The notes: generated by a model from the sequence alone, not told the origin. Positions 51,671-61,675 are shown, numbered from the stretch's first letter. The stretch: 64,000 nucleotides of DNA from Asticcacaulis sp. ZE23SCel15 (GCF_030505395.1 NZ_CP130044.1:1163001-1227000), one strand, 5' to 3'. Numbers and translations: made by a program.

Positions 51671-53386
51671 ATGGATCATCATAATATCTCGCTGATTACG
51701 ACCGTAGCCTGGGGCTTTGGGCTGGCGCTGGTGTTTGGCTTTATTGCTGAGCGCATCAAGCTGCCGGCACTGGTCGGGTATCTGGTGGCGGGGTTTCTGA
51801 TTGGTCCGGCAACACCCGGCTTTGTCGCCGATGCCGGTATAGCCTCGCAGCTTTCCGAGATTGGCGTCATGCTGCTGATGTTCGGGGTGGGCTTACATTT
51901 TTCGCTCAATGATCTGATGTCGGTGCGGCGCATCGCCCTTCCGGGGGCGATCGTGCAGATGGGGCTGGCGACGGCATTAGGCGCCGGGATGGCGATGATG
52001 TGGGGCTGGGCTGTCGGGCCCGCGATCGTGTTTGGCCTGTGTCTGTCGTGTGCTTCGACCGTAGTGCTGCTCAAGGCGCTGGAGGCCCGTAATCTGATCG
52101 ATACCATGAACGGTAAGATCGCGGTCGGCTGGCTGGTGGTTGAAGATCTGGTGACCGTTCTGGTGCTGGTGCTGCTGCCGCCTCTGTCGGGCCTGTTGTC
52201 AGGCAAGGAGGCGACCGTCTCGGCCGGCATCTGGGTCACGATCGGCCAGACCCTGTTGCAGGTCGGGGCGTTCATTGCCCTGATGCTGATTGTCGGTAAG
52301 CGCGTCCTGCCATGGATATTGTGGCAGGTGGCCCGCACCGGATCGCGCGAATTGTTCACTTTGTCGGTGGTGGCGGTGGCCATTGGGATCGCTTTCGGAG
52401 CGGCAGAGCTGTTTTCAGTCTCGTTTGCGCTGGGGGCGTTTTTCGCAGGCATGGTGATGCGCGAATCTCAGTTCAGTCACCGCGCCGCCGAAGAAACCCT
52501 GCCGTTGCGCGATGCGTTTTCGGTGTTGTTTTTCGTCTCGGTCGGCATGTTGTTCGATCCCGAAATTATCCTGACCCAGCCGCTTCAGGTCCTGGGCGTG
52601 GTGGCCATTATCGTCATCGGTAAATCCATTGCCGCGGCGGGGCTGGTGCTGTTCTTCCGCTATCCGCTTAAGACGGCGCTGACCGTATCGGCCAGCCTGG
52701 CTCAGATCGGGGAGTTCTCGTTTATTCTGGCCGGGCTTGGCATGTCGCTGAACCTGCTGCCGCCAGAAGGCATGTCGCTGGTGCTGGCGGGGGCGATTAT
52801 CTCCATCGCGCTCAACCCGTTCGTGTTTGCTGCCATCAAGCCGTTTTCAAACTGGTTCGTCAAACATTCAGATCTAGGGCGCAAGCTGGATCGCCGCGAA
52901 GACCCCTATGCCGAGCTGCCCGCTACGACCGAGGCAAAATACCTCAAAGGGCAAGTCGTGTTGGTGGGTTACGGACGGGTGGGTAAGCGCATTGCCGATG
53001 CGCTGGAGGCCCAGAACATTGCCTATGTGGTGGCCGAGCAAAACCGCGAACGGGTCGAAGACCTGCGCCAGATGGGCAAGGTTGCGGTATCGGGCGATGC
53101 CACCGAACCCGAAGTGCTGATTCAGGCACACATTCAACATGCCGCCATGCTGGTCATCGCCACGCCGGATTCACTCAATGTCCGCCGTATGAGCGAGGTC
53201 GCCCAAAGGCTTAACCCTGGTATAAGGCTGGTGATCCGCACCCACAGCGAAGATGAGATGAATTTCATCCGCGAAGAAAAACTCGGCACGGTCTTCTTTG
53301 GCGAGGAAGAACTGGCCAAGGGCATGATCCAGCATATTCTGGGCGCGTTTGGGCCCGCCGTTCCCCCTGAATCCAAGGCCGCGTAG
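51671..53386 (+). CDS. Kef/YbaL-type K+/H+ antiporter (CPA2)
   Basis: This 571-residue inner-membrane antiporter has about 12 helices (residues 5-395) with the CPA2 segments LPALVGYLVAGFLIGP, ASTVVLLKALEARNL and ALGAFFAGMVMRES, then a C-terminal RCK/TrkA-N domain (about 425-560, QVVLVGYGRVGKRIADAL). It is like YbaL/RosB and KefC, which exchange K+ for H+ under stress control. I take the ATG at 51671, which fits the family head (MDHHNISLITTVAWGFGLAL); a longer frame from 51530 adds 47 unconserved residues. No KefF/KefG subunit is nearby. Confidence 0.9.
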   Translation: MDHHNISLITTVAWGFGLALVFGFIAERIKLPALVGYLVAGFLIGPATPGFVADAGIASQLSEIGVMLLMFGVGLHFSLNDLMSVRRIALPGAIVQMGLATALGAGMAMMWGWAVGPAIVFGLCLSCASTVVLLKALEARNLIDTMNGKIAVGWLVVEDLVTVLVLVLLPPLSGLLSGKEATVSAGIWVTIGQTLLQVGAFIALMLIVGKRVLPWILWQVARTGSRELFTLSVVAVAIGIAFGAAELFSVSFALGAFFAGMVMRESQFSHRAAEETLPLRDAFSVLFFVSVGMLFDPEIILTQPLQVLGVVAIIVIGKSIAAAGLVLFFRYPLKTALTVSASLAQIGEFSFILAGLGMSLNLLPPEGMSLVLAGAIISIALNPFVFAAIKPFSNWFVKHSDLGRKLDRREDPYAELPATTEAKYLKGQVVLVGYGRVGKRIADALEAQNIAYVVAEQNRERVEDLRQMGKVAVSGDATEPEVLIQAHIQHAAMLVIATPDSLNVRRMSEVAQRLNPGIRLVIRTHSEDEMNFIREEKLGTVFFGEEELAKGMIQHILGAFGPAVPPESKAA

Positions 53387-53535
53387 GCGTAAAGTCACCA
53401 TCGTACAATTCTGGCAATTGTGTGACGTTAATTTGTCACAGCCTTCTGTTTAATTATATCAATTTTATTTAATATCTTTTCAGCCGTTCAGACCTGAGTT
53501 ATCTCTAGGATAGAAGCGATGTACGCACAGGGTAA

Positions 53536-53547
53536 TTGTGCGCACAA
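53536..53547. promoter_or_regulatory. Palindrome TTGTGCGCACAA upstream of TonB receptor
   Basis: This is an exact copy of the palindrome at 12646-12657, with the same following AT. It lies 79 bases upstream of the receptor start codon. A shared operator is likely. Confidence 0.5.
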
Positions 53548-53626
53548 ATAGCTGTCCGGTGTCGTGTATCAACAGATCAAAAAAGATCTGAGCGCGGCAT
53601 TGGATTTCACAGGGAAGGACATTTTT

Positions 53627-56600
53627 ATGCTGAAGACCATGAAGGGTGGCGTGTCGCACGCCGCGCTTATACTGTGCGCATCCTTGACCGCGCTGGGCGC
53701 CATGGCGCCGGCCTATGCGCAGGACGCCGCCGAAGCCTCCGAAGATGATGCGCCGACCGAAGTGGTCGTCGTGGGTGTGCGTAAGGCTCTGCAAAATGCG
53801 CAGACCTTAAAGCGCAATGCCGACACGGTCGTGGACTTCGATCACCGCCACCGATATCGGTGCCTTCCCGGATAAGTCGGTGGCCGAAGCCCTGCAACGG
53901 GTCGCCGGTGTGGCCGTGACCCGCTTTGCCGCCAAGAACGATGTCATGCGTTTTTCGGCCGAGCCGTCGGGCGTGGTGGTGCGCGGCCTTGCGCAGGTGC
54001 GCTCAGAGTTCAATGGTCGTGATACGTTCAGTGCGACGTCAGGCTATGGTCTGAACTGGTCGGACGTCTCGCCGGAGCTGATGGGCGGGGTCGATATCTA
54101 TAAGAACCAGACTGCGGAACTGATCGAAGGCGGGATTGCCGGGACGATCAATCTGCGCACGCGCTTGCCGTTTGACCAGAAGGGCCGTTTGATCTCCGGC
54201 ACGCTTGAAGCCAACTACGGCGATCTGGCCAAGAGCACGACGCCGAACGTGTCGGCCCTGATCTCCAATCGCTGGGATACCGATCTGGGTGAATTTGGTT
54301 TGCTCGGCAACGCAACCTATTCGGTGGTCGAAACCAATTCTCAGGGCACGACCCTGCCGCGCATGATGCCGTTTGTGCCGGGCACCTATGGCAATACGGA
54401 AACGGTCTATATTCCGTCGGGCTTCTCAATCAACGACAACCTCTATGAGCGCACCCGCGAAGGCGTGTCCTTTGCGGCGCAGTGGGCCAGCCCTGACCGC
54501 ACCATGCTGGCGACCGCGCAATATAACCGCTCCAGCTACACCAATGAATGGTTCGAAAACTCGGTCGGCAGCACCTTCTACTGGGTCAACCCGGCGACCA
54601 ACACCCATACGACCCCGTTCACAGACCCGAACCTGATCACGCCGACGGACCTGACCGACGAAAACTGCGCGAGCTGTTATGTGCCGGGGGTTCCGTTTAC
54701 CTTCCGCTCTGATGGTTTGTTCCAGACGGGTGTCATCACCACGGCCAGCGACGGCTGGGGTAAGGGTGATATTAACTGGGGCACAAACCCTGTGTCATGG
54801 CTGGATGGGTCTACGGATCAGTTCGGCACCCACAACCAGCACGGCGTGGACGTGCCGTTTATTCAACCCTGTATCAATTCCGGCGTAACGCACGGTAATC
54901 GCAACTGCGAATACGGTGTCGGATTTGTTACCTCATCGCGCTATTCGACAGAAACCCGCGTGGTTGAAGACCTCGGCCTCAACTTCGTCTGGAATCCGAC
55001 CGATAAGCTGCGCTTCAATTTCGATGGCCAGTACGTCAAGGCTTCGACCGAAAACTATGATGTCAGCATGGGGCTTAAGTCCTTTGCCAATGTCAATCTC
55101 GACCTGACCGGCGAATATCCCAAGATCACACTCGAAGACCCCACCCGTTACAACCTGATTGGTGACGGTCTGGCCGATCCACGCAACTATTCACCTGAAT
55201 GGATCATGGATCACGTCACGGACTCAAAGGGCACCGAAAAAGCCTTCCGTGCCGATGTCGCCTATGACATGGACAGCCCGTGGCTGGACAGCGTGCGCGC
55301 CGGGGTGCGTTATGCTGATCGCGAGCAGCAGCATCAGTGGTCAAATTATAACTGGGCTAACGTCGCCAGTATCTGGAGCACCAATGCGGCACAGTCCTAC
55401 TTTGTCAACTCCGGTCCAACTGTCGGGCCTGCAGGGGCGTTCCAGGGTTATGAACCTGGCTACATTGAAACCCGCAGCATTAGCGGGATTTTGGACGATA
55501 ACCTTCTGAGCCAAAGCGTTTTCCCGTTCATTACCCATGATGTGATTTCAAGCGCATCGGAACTGGCCAAACGGTTTAGCATTGGCGGCCAAACCGATGA
55601 AGGTGGCGTCGCCTCATCCTCATGGAGTCCGATCTGTGAACGGGCTGCCGAAATTTCCGGCTCCTGCTTCACGCCTTCGGAAATTCTGGACGTTAGCGAA
55701 AAGTCCAAGGCGGCCTACGTCATGCTGAAATTCGGCGGGCCGGACGCCACCATTTTCGATGGTATCGGTGTATCGGGTAACATCGGGCTGCGCGTTGTAA
55801 AGACAGAAGTCACAAGTGCCGGGGGTATCACCTTCCCTAACGAGTTCACTGATGCGGACATTAATTGTGAGCCGATGACTCCACAGCAGATTGCCCTGCT
55901 TCAGCCCGGGCAATACGCGGTAACACCACAGTGTCTGGCCATAAATTCGCTCGACGATCAGGCCTTCAGCGATATGGGTAGCGCTTTATCGACGGTTGAG
56001 TCCTCAACCCTTAAGACCTTGCCGAGCTTCAACATCAAGTTTGACGTTAACCCCAAGTGGGTCGTGCGCTTTGCCGCGTCACGGGCCATGTCCAAACCCG
56101 ATATCGGCTTGCTGCGTAACTATATGGCGCTGGGTCGCGGTAATCTGAATCAATCCGACGTCAGGGTTGGTAACCCCAATATCGTATTGGATTCCAATGG
56201 TCAGCCGTTCAGCTATAACTACAGCTACACGGGATCGACCGGCAATCCACGCCTGAGACCGGTTATGGCGGATCAGTTCGATATCACGGTTGAGCATTAC
56301 TTTGCCGCCGTGGGGTCGTTCACCGCCAACCTGTTCTACAAGGAGTTTAAGGACTATATCCAGAACGGTACGTTCATTGTGCCGATCACCAACAATGGCG
56401 TGACCCGCGATGTGCGTGTAACCGGCCCGGTCAACGGAACCGGAGCAGGGCTCAAAGGGCTTGAACTGGCCTATCAGCGCTACTTCGACTTCCTGCCCGC
56501 CCCGTTTGATGGTTTGGGGATTCAGGCCAACTATACCCATATTGAAAACGATGGGATCGAGACCCAGAATATCGTGATCGATACGGCGGACGGTGGGGCG

Positions 56601-57002
56601 ACCGCGGGTTCAGCCGAAGAAGGTTCTATCGACCCCCGTCGCTTAGAAGGTCTGTCGGATGATGCCTATAATGTCGTCCTGATGTACGAAAAAGATCGGA
56701 TCGGGGCGCGTCTGGCCTATAACTGGCGCTCGGAATATCTGATTTCGGTCAATGACTGCTGTATCGGTCTGCCGGTGTGGAATGACTCCGAAGGCTTCCT
56801 TGATGCCTCCTTCCGCTATAAGCTGACCGACAATATCGAACTGAATGTGCAGGGTTCAAACCTGCTCGGTACGGAGACCAAGTTCCTGCAACAGGTTGAA
56901 GGCTATACCAAGGCAAATCCTGATACGCCGCGTAAGTTCATGCCAGCCGGTTGGTACGAAAATGACCGCCGCATCCAGGTCGGTATCCGCCTGAAATACT
57001 AA
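53627..57002 (+). pseudogene. TonB-dependent receptor, frameshifted near N-terminus
   Basis: A large carbohydrate-type TonB receptor is interrupted by one extra base. Frame 1 from the ATG at 53627 (SD AAGGA) encodes a signal peptide (MLKTMKGGVSHAALILCASL and following, ending AYAQ), a TonB-box-like TEVVVVG and NAQTLKRNADTVVD. A T inserted at 53837/53838 (GACTTCG for expected GACTCG) shifts the frame. Frame 2 resumes at once with SITATDIGAFPDKSVAEALQ, the family-typical continuation, and runs to 57002 with plug and barrel ending IQVGIRLKY. Removing one base gives 1124 residues. Without frame 1 the product has no signal peptide. It may be a recent mutation or a sequence error. A terminator follows. 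Confidence 0.9.
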
Positions 57003-57023
57003 AGCCTGACCAGGGTTTAAACG

Positions 57024-57057
57024 GCGCGCCGGTCATTCAGATCGGCGCGCTTTTTTT
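57024..57057 (+). terminator. Terminator after TonB receptor
   Basis: GCGCGCCG (57024-57031) pairs with CGGCGCGC (57043-57050), followed by seven T. It lies 22 bases past the receptor stop and separates it from the halogenase-like gene. Confidence 0.9.
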
Positions 57058-57112
57058 ATTCTGGTGCAGCTGTATCGATGATAAAACCTGAACCATAAAC
57101 GTGAGCAGGGAC

Positions 57113-58624
57113 ATGAAACAGATCAGTAAAATTGTGGTTGTGGGCGGCGGCACGGCCGGGTGGATGGCGGCGGCGGCCATATCAAAGCTTTTGGGGACGC
57201 GCAACCACAGCATCACCCTGATCGAATCCGATGAGATCGGCACGGTCGGGGTCGGCGAAGCGACCATTCCGATGATGCAGTTTTTCAATAAGGTTCTGGG
57301 CCTTGATGAAAACGTCTTCATGCGTGAGACCAATGCCACGTTTAAGCTGGGCATCCGTTTCATGAACTGGTCGGCCTTGGGCAGCGACTATTTCCACCCG
57401 TTCGGCGTCTACGGTGTCGATATGAACGGTATCGGTTTTCTGCACTATTGGAAACGCTTCGTGGAGGCGGGCGGCTCGCCTGATTTTGGTATCTTTAATG
57501 CCGAAACCATGGCGGCGCGGCAAAACCGGTTTGCGCGGGTGCCAAACGATAATCCGGCCCTGCCCGCCGTCAACTATGCCTTTCATTTTGACGCGGCCCT
57601 TTACGCCCGCTTCCTGCGCCGGTTCGGCGAAGCTCTGGGCGTGGTGCGTCAGGAAGGCAAGATTGTTGATGTCGCGCAGGATGGCGGCAGCGGTGATATC
57701 ACGTCCGTGACCCTGAGCGACGGCCGTGTGGTCGAGGGCGATTTCTTCATCGACTGTTCCGGCTTTCGCGGTCTGCTGATCGAGCAAACGCTGAAAAGCG
57801 GTTATGAGGACTGGTCAAAATGGCTGCCGTGCAACCGCGCTGTCGCCGTGCCGTGCGACAAAGTCGGGCCTGCCACGCCCTACACGACCTCAACCGCGCA
57901 GGAAGCGGGCTGGCAGTGGCGCATTCCACTTCAGCACCGCACCGGCAATGGTTATGTGTTCTGCGACGCCTATCTGGATGAGACCAAGGCCAGCGAGTTG
58001 ATCCTGCAGCGGCTGGATGGCAAGGCGCAGGCCGAGCCGCGTCTGCTGAAATTCGTCACCGGCCACCGCAAAAAGATGTGGAACCACAATGTCGTGGCCA
58101 TGGGCCTGTCGTCGGGCTTTCTTGAGCCGCTGGAATCGACCTCAATCTATCTGGTGCAGGCGGCGATTTCAAAGCTGATGACCTATTTCCCGAAAGACGG
58201 CATCAGCGACCATCAGCGTGACCACTTCAATCAGGAAATGCTGACCGAATATACCAATGTCAAAGACTTCCTGATTGCGCATTATAAACTCACGACCCGT
58301 GAGGACACGCCGTTCTGGGCCTATTGCAAGCATATGGATATCCCTGACAGCCTGAAAGACCGGCTGGAAAGCTTCAAACGGCATGGCCTGACACTGGTGC
58401 GTCACGAAGAACTATTCAAAGAGGCCAGTTGGTTTGCCGTTCTGGTGGGGCAGGGGCTCGCCCCCCAGGCCCATCACCCGGTTGCCGATGTCATGGCCGA
58501 AGAAGAATTCAGATATCGCCTCAGCCGTATCCGCGAAGGCGTCACGGCCCGCGTCGGCGGCCTGCCGTCCCATGAGCAGCATGTGGCGCAATCCTGCGCC
58601 TCATTGCAGCGGATTGATGCCTGA
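57113..58624 (+). CDS. Flavin-dependent tryptophan halogenase-like protein
   Basis: This 503-residue flavoprotein has the FAD motif VVVGGGTAGWM (residues 8-18), the halogenase lysine in TFKLGIRF (K78) and the W-x-W-x-I-P signature GWQWRIP (W267, W269, P272), so the halogenase chemistry set looks complete. The start at 57113 follows AGCAGGG. In Caulobacteraceae and Xanthomonadaceae, paralogues of this type sit next to TonB receptors in sugar-uptake loci, with no known halogenated product and no dedicated flavin reductase, as here. True halogenation is therefore uncertain. It precedes the kinase homologue, whose SD sequence can be masked by a hairpin. Confidence 0.88.
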   Translation: MKQISKIVVVGGGTAGWMAAAAISKLLGTRNHSITLIESDEIGTVGVGEATIPMMQFFNKVLGLDENVFMRETNATFKLGIRFMNWSALGSDYFHPFGVYGVDMNGIGFLHYWKRFVEAGGSPDFGIFNAETMAARQNRFARVPNDNPALPAVNYAFHFDAALYARFLRRFGEALGVVRQEGKIVDVAQDGGSGDITSVTLSDGRVVEGDFFIDCSGFRGLLIEQTLKSGYEDWSKWLPCNRAVAVPCDKVGPATPYTTSTAQEAGWQWRIPLQHRTGNGYVFCDAYLDETKASELILQRLDGKAQAEPRLLKFVTGHRKKMWNHNVVAMGLSSGFLEPLESTSIYLVQAAISKLMTYFPKDGISDHQRDHFNQEMLTEYTNVKDFLIAHYKLTTREDTPFWAYCKHMDIPDSLKDRLESFKRHGLTLVRHEELFKEASWFAVLVGQGLAPQAHHPVADVMAEEEFRYRLSRIREGVTARVGGLPSHEQHVAQSCASLQRIDA

Positions 58625-58659
58625 CGATTTATTATTTCTTTCTTATGAAATGGGCCCGA

Positions 58660-58720
58660 TACTCCTGATCCATAAATGGGCGCATCAGACGCCACGCAGG
58701 GACGCGCAACATCAGGAGTA
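58660..58720 (+). promoter_or_regulatory. Hairpin sequestering the SD of the kinase-like gene
   Basis: TACTCCTGAT (58660-58669) is perfectly complementary to ATCAGGAGTA (58711-58720), which contains the AGGAG ribosome-binding site of the ATG at 58725. The loop is 41 bases. When paired, the SD sequence is hidden, suggesting translational control or the need for ribosome read-in from the upstream gene. Confidence 0.55.
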
Positions 58721-58724
58721 CACA

Positions 58725-59669
58725 ATGGGCGATCAGGTTCTGTTGTGCGATCTGTCTATGGGATCGCATGTCAATCTGGCTCTGGCCGATCCGGGCCACA
58801 GGCCTCAGTTGGCGGAACAATATGAATGTGCTGGCCGCAGTGATCTGGACGGGGCGATTCGCGACTTTCTCAAACGAAAGGACAATCCGCGCCTGAAAGG
58901 GGCGGCGGTATCCTCCCGCGGCTGGGAAGATGACGGCATCATCCATTTGCCCGAAGGTAATATGACCTTGTCGCGCGATGAACTGCGGCAGTTGCTGGAT
59001 ATTCAGCGGGTCAATCTGGTCAATAATTTCGTGGCGCGCGCCTTGGCCATTCCGACCTTGAAGCGCAATGAACGCTCAAAAATATGCGGAGGTGAAAACG
59101 CCGAAGAGACCGTGATTGCCGTGCTGGGGCCACACTATGGTCTGGGGCTGGCCGCACTTGTGGCTGATGGTGCGGGCGGCTGGACGGCCTTGCCGGGCGA
59201 AGGCGGGCACTCGGATTTGCCGGTAAAAACAGACCGGGAATGGGCTGTCCTTAAGGTGATGCAGCATCGCTTTGGCCATGTGTCGCGCGAAATGGGGATT
59301 TCGCTGAACGGCTTGTGTGCGGTGTGGGAGACGCTCAGTCTGATTGACGGCGTGCCAGTCACGGCTACGGATGCGGCGGGCGTGGTTGACCGCGCCCGAT
59401 CAGGCGACCGGCGTGCGCAGGAGGCGATCGGCATCGTGACCGACTGGCTGGCCGGGATGGCCTCGGATGTTGCCCTGATCATGGGCGCGCGCGGCGGGAT
59501 TTATCTGACCGGGGCCTTGCTTGATCTGATCGATGATCTGTTCGATGCGGAGCGCTTTTGCCGGGGCTATCTCAATAAAGGCACATTCAGGGATTATGTG
59601 CATGATATTCCGGTATTTAGGACCACAGCCCGCCAGATGGAAATCACCGGACTGGCGACATTATTTTAA
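58725..59669 (+). CDS. Degenerate glucokinase homologue
   Basis: This 314-residue protein aligns by eye with E. coli-type glucokinase over its whole length, ending with the family segment DYVHDIPVF. It has lost key residues. The phosphate-1 motif GD-x-GGTN is replaced by CDLSMGSH (residues 8-15). The catalytic aspartate of NDF is Asn (NNF, N101). The GTGLG phosphate-2 motif reads GPHYGLG (135-141). The sugar-binding EGGH is kept (159-162). It may bind a sugar without phosphorylating it, as a regulator or sensor, or may use different chemistry. The start is decided by AGGAG 7 bases upstream. Composition is normal, so it is not simply decaying. Confidence 0.8.
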   Translation: MGDQVLLCDLSMGSHVNLALADPGHRPQLAEQYECAGRSDLDGAIRDFLKRKDNPRLKGAAVSSRGWEDDGIIHLPEGNMTLSRDELRQLLDIQRVNLVNNFVARALAIPTLKRNERSKICGGENAEETVIAVLGPHYGLGLAALVADGAGGWTALPGEGGHSDLPVKTDREWAVLKVMQHRFGHVSREMGISLNGLCAVWETLSLIDGVPVTATDAAGVVDRARSGDRRAQEAIGIVTDWLAGMASDVALIMGARGGIYLTGALLDLIDDLFDAERFCRGYLNKGTFRDYVHDIPVFRTTARQMEITGLATLF

Positions 59670-59716
59670 GGTTCGCGCCCTATGACATAAATTTTATTCC
59701 AAATAGCATCCCACAT

Positions 59717-59766
59717 CGCGAAGCGGCGTGCTATGAAGCCCCTTAGCCGTGTCGCGGGTTTTTTTT
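59717..59766 (+). terminator. Possible terminator after the kinase-like gene
   Basis: CGCGAAGCGGC and GCCGTGTCGCG can pair with two central mismatches and are followed by GG and eight T. The stem is imperfect, but the T tract is convincing. Confidence 0.55.
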
Positions 59767-59793
59767 AGCCATTTATCCTAAGAGTATATTTTG

Positions 59794-60033
59794 ATGAGTA
59801 TCCGATTATATGACAGCGCCTGGGTCCGTATCGAAGGGGCTGAACAACCGCTTCAGGCTTTTAAGGACCGTCAGAACCCGGCCCTCTTCCATATTGGCGA
59901 CTATCGCTATGATGTGGATGGTATTGTGGCCAAGGGTACCGAAGGCGCGCCTAAAATTCTGGGCATCCTAAGCCTTCAGGCTATGCGTGAAGCTGGCATT
60001 CGCCCTAACTACAATTCCGATATCAATCCCTGA
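59794..60033 (+). CDS. Hypothetical 79-residue protein
   Basis: This small soluble protein is not recognised. It has a beta-rich look (SIRLYDSAWVRIEG, LFHIGDYRYDVDGIV) and a C-terminal helix (ILSLQAMREAGIRP). It lies alone between a probable terminator and a secreted small protein. The ATG at 59794 has only a weak AAGAG upstream. Codon use matches its neighbours, which supports a real gene. Confidence 0.6.
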   Translation: MSIRLYDSAWVRIEGAEQPLQAFKDRQNPALFHIGDYRYDVDGIVAKGTEGAPKILGILSLQAMREAGIRPNYNSDINP

Positions 60034-60160
60034 TCCATATATGTGACGCAAATGTAACAGTCGCGGCTCTGTATGGGGCGCGGTTACATTTTAAAGCACG
60101 GTGGTCTGGCAAAGCCCCAAATGCGTCCCATATAGGCGGTGTCCCGAAAGGTATTTCGCC

Positions 60161-60580
60161 ATGTCCACATCCATCAGAACGATTATTGCCGCCAGTCTGC
60201 TGAGCGCCCTGCTAACCGTGCCATCGCTTGCCGAGCCTATAGCGCGGCCTAATGTGAGCGGGTTTGACACCGTTATGGTCGGCGGTACGCGCGTGACCGC
60301 GCTCTACAAAGGCTATGTCAGTGGCGTGCATCGGGATCAGGTTGCCCATGCCTATGCCCGCCTGATATCAGCAAATATGACATCGCCATCACCTCTGGCG
60401 CCGCAGATTGCCGCCTTTGTGGTCGATGACGGCGACAAGGTGACTTTGGTCTGCCTCGAAGGACGTGAACCGGCACCGGCTGAGCGTGGCTATGTCATGA
60501 GCCATCTGGTTGCCGCAGGCTATGCCCCCGAAGACATTGATGAAATCCGCGTGGCCGGCAAAGACGACGCCGCACTGTAA
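60161..60580 (+). CDS. Hypothetical exported protein
   Basis: This 139-residue protein has a signal peptide (MSTSIRTIIAASLLSALLTV, cleavage after LAE or SLA near residue 25) and a compact alpha/beta domain with no known motif. AAAGG upstream supports the ATG at 60161; a longer frame from 60101 has no support. Its TAA stop (60578-60580) directly abuts the stop of the convergent lactonase gene. It is not recognised. The position in the sugar locus suggests a periplasmic accessory role, which is speculative. Confidence 0.65.
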   Translation: MSTSIRTIIAASLLSALLTVPSLAEPIARPNVSGFDTVMVGGTRVTALYKGYVSGVHRDQVAHAYARLISANMTSPSPLAPQIAAFVVDDGDKVTLVCLEGREPAPAERGYVMSHLVAAGYAPEDIDEIRVAGKDDAAL

Positions 60581-61675
60581 TTATCTGAGGGGTGTGATCA
60601 TCACCGGCTTGGGCAGGGCAAACTTAACGGGCGTTGCGGCCAGTGATCCGTCGGTGTTGATGTGGAAGGTGCGGATGTCGTTGCTCCTCTGGTGGGCAAC
60701 CAGCAGCCGTTTCTCATCCTCAAGCAACAGGAAAAATCGTGGCCAGTCACCGCCGGTGGCAATGGTCTGAAGCGGTGTAAGCTGCCCATCGGCCTGGATG
60801 CGGAATACGCTCAGGCTGTTATGGCCGCGATTGGTCATGTAGAGGGTGTCACCCGCCTTATTTATCTGAATATGGGCGGCAAATGACTTTTCCTTATAAT
60901 CGGCAGGCAGGGTGGAAACTGTCTGGAGTTCCGTCAGTGTGTCGTCAGCTTCGCGGCGCAGAGCGATGACGGTATTGGCATATTCGGTCACCACATAAGC
61001 AAACCGTCCGTCCGGTGAAAAGGCCAGATGGCGTGGGCCAGAACCCACCGGTGTTTTAAAAGCGCTGGTTGCTGCCCCGATTGTTCCGGTCTTGGTATCA
61101 TAAGGATAGGCGCGCACTTCGTCATGGCCCAGATCGACCATGTAGATTTTGTCGCCTTCGGGTGACCATTGCACCCAGTGGGCATGTCCCATCTTTGTGG
61201 CGTCAGTCCCTTTAAGAACGTCCGGGTCGCTCTGAATAGCGCCACTTGCCGCATCAATCTTAAAGACGGCCACGATATCGCCGTGATAATTGGCGACCGC
61301 CAGCCGTGATTTGTCAGGGCTGAGCGCCAGATAGCAAGGCGAGCCCGCCAAAGATGACACATAGCCGAGCGATGTCAGGGTCATATGATCTTCGGAGAGT
61401 TTAAAAGCCCCGACCTGACCGGTATCGGCCTCACCCGTCACATAGAGGCGGCCGTTGTCCGCATCGTAAAGCGCAAAGGACGCATTTTCTATCGATTCAA
61501 ATGATTTGACGATGGTGAACTCATCGCGGTCGGCATCAAACTTTAACAGCTTCATGCCTTTGAGCGCGCCATCGCTATAGGCACCGGTCAGAAGCTGTGT
61601 TTCAGCCTGCGCGCCGACGGCTGTAAGGCTAATGACGGCGCAGGCCATAAGGGCGGACATGAAGGGGTTAAACAT
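60581..61675 (-). CDS. Exported lactonase-family beta-propeller protein
   Basis: This 364-residue protein belongs to the YbhE/6-phosphogluconolactonase-like seven-bladed propellers (segments such as SGPRHLAFSPDGRFAYVVTE, IQINKAGDTLYMTNRGHNSL and GGDWPRFFLL). A signal peptide (MFNPFMSALMACAVISLTAV, then GAQAE) makes it periplasmic, unlike cytoplasmic 6PGL, so it probably hydrolyses an extracellular sugar lactone such as an aldonolactone. The start at 61675 has CAGGAA upstream. It is divergent from the GntR gene and converges on the small exported protein without any spacer. Confidence 0.82.
   Translation of the reverse strand: MFNPFMSALMACAVISLTAVGAQAETQLLTGAYSDGALKGMKLLKFDADRDEFTIVKSFESIENASFALYDADNGRLYVTGEADTGQVGAFKLSEDHMTLTSLGYVSSLAGSPCYLALSPDKSRLAVANYHGDIVAVFKIDAASGAIQSDPDVLKGTDATKMGHAHWVQWSPEGDKIYMVDLGHDEVRAYPYDTKTGTIGAATSAFKTPVGSGPRHLAFSPDGRFAYVVTEYANTVIALRREADDTLTELQTVSTLPADYKEKSFAAHIQINKAGDTLYMTNRGHNSLSVFRIQADGQLTPLQTIATGGDWPRFFLLLEDEKRLLVAHQRSNDIRTFHINTDGSLAATPVKFALPKPVMITPLR

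Noticed and set aside
53421-53440. CRP/FNR-like site TGTGAC-N8-GTCACA upstream of the TonB receptor
   Set aside because: The half-sites TGTGA and TCACA are 10 bases apart, not the 6 needed for a CRP-type site.
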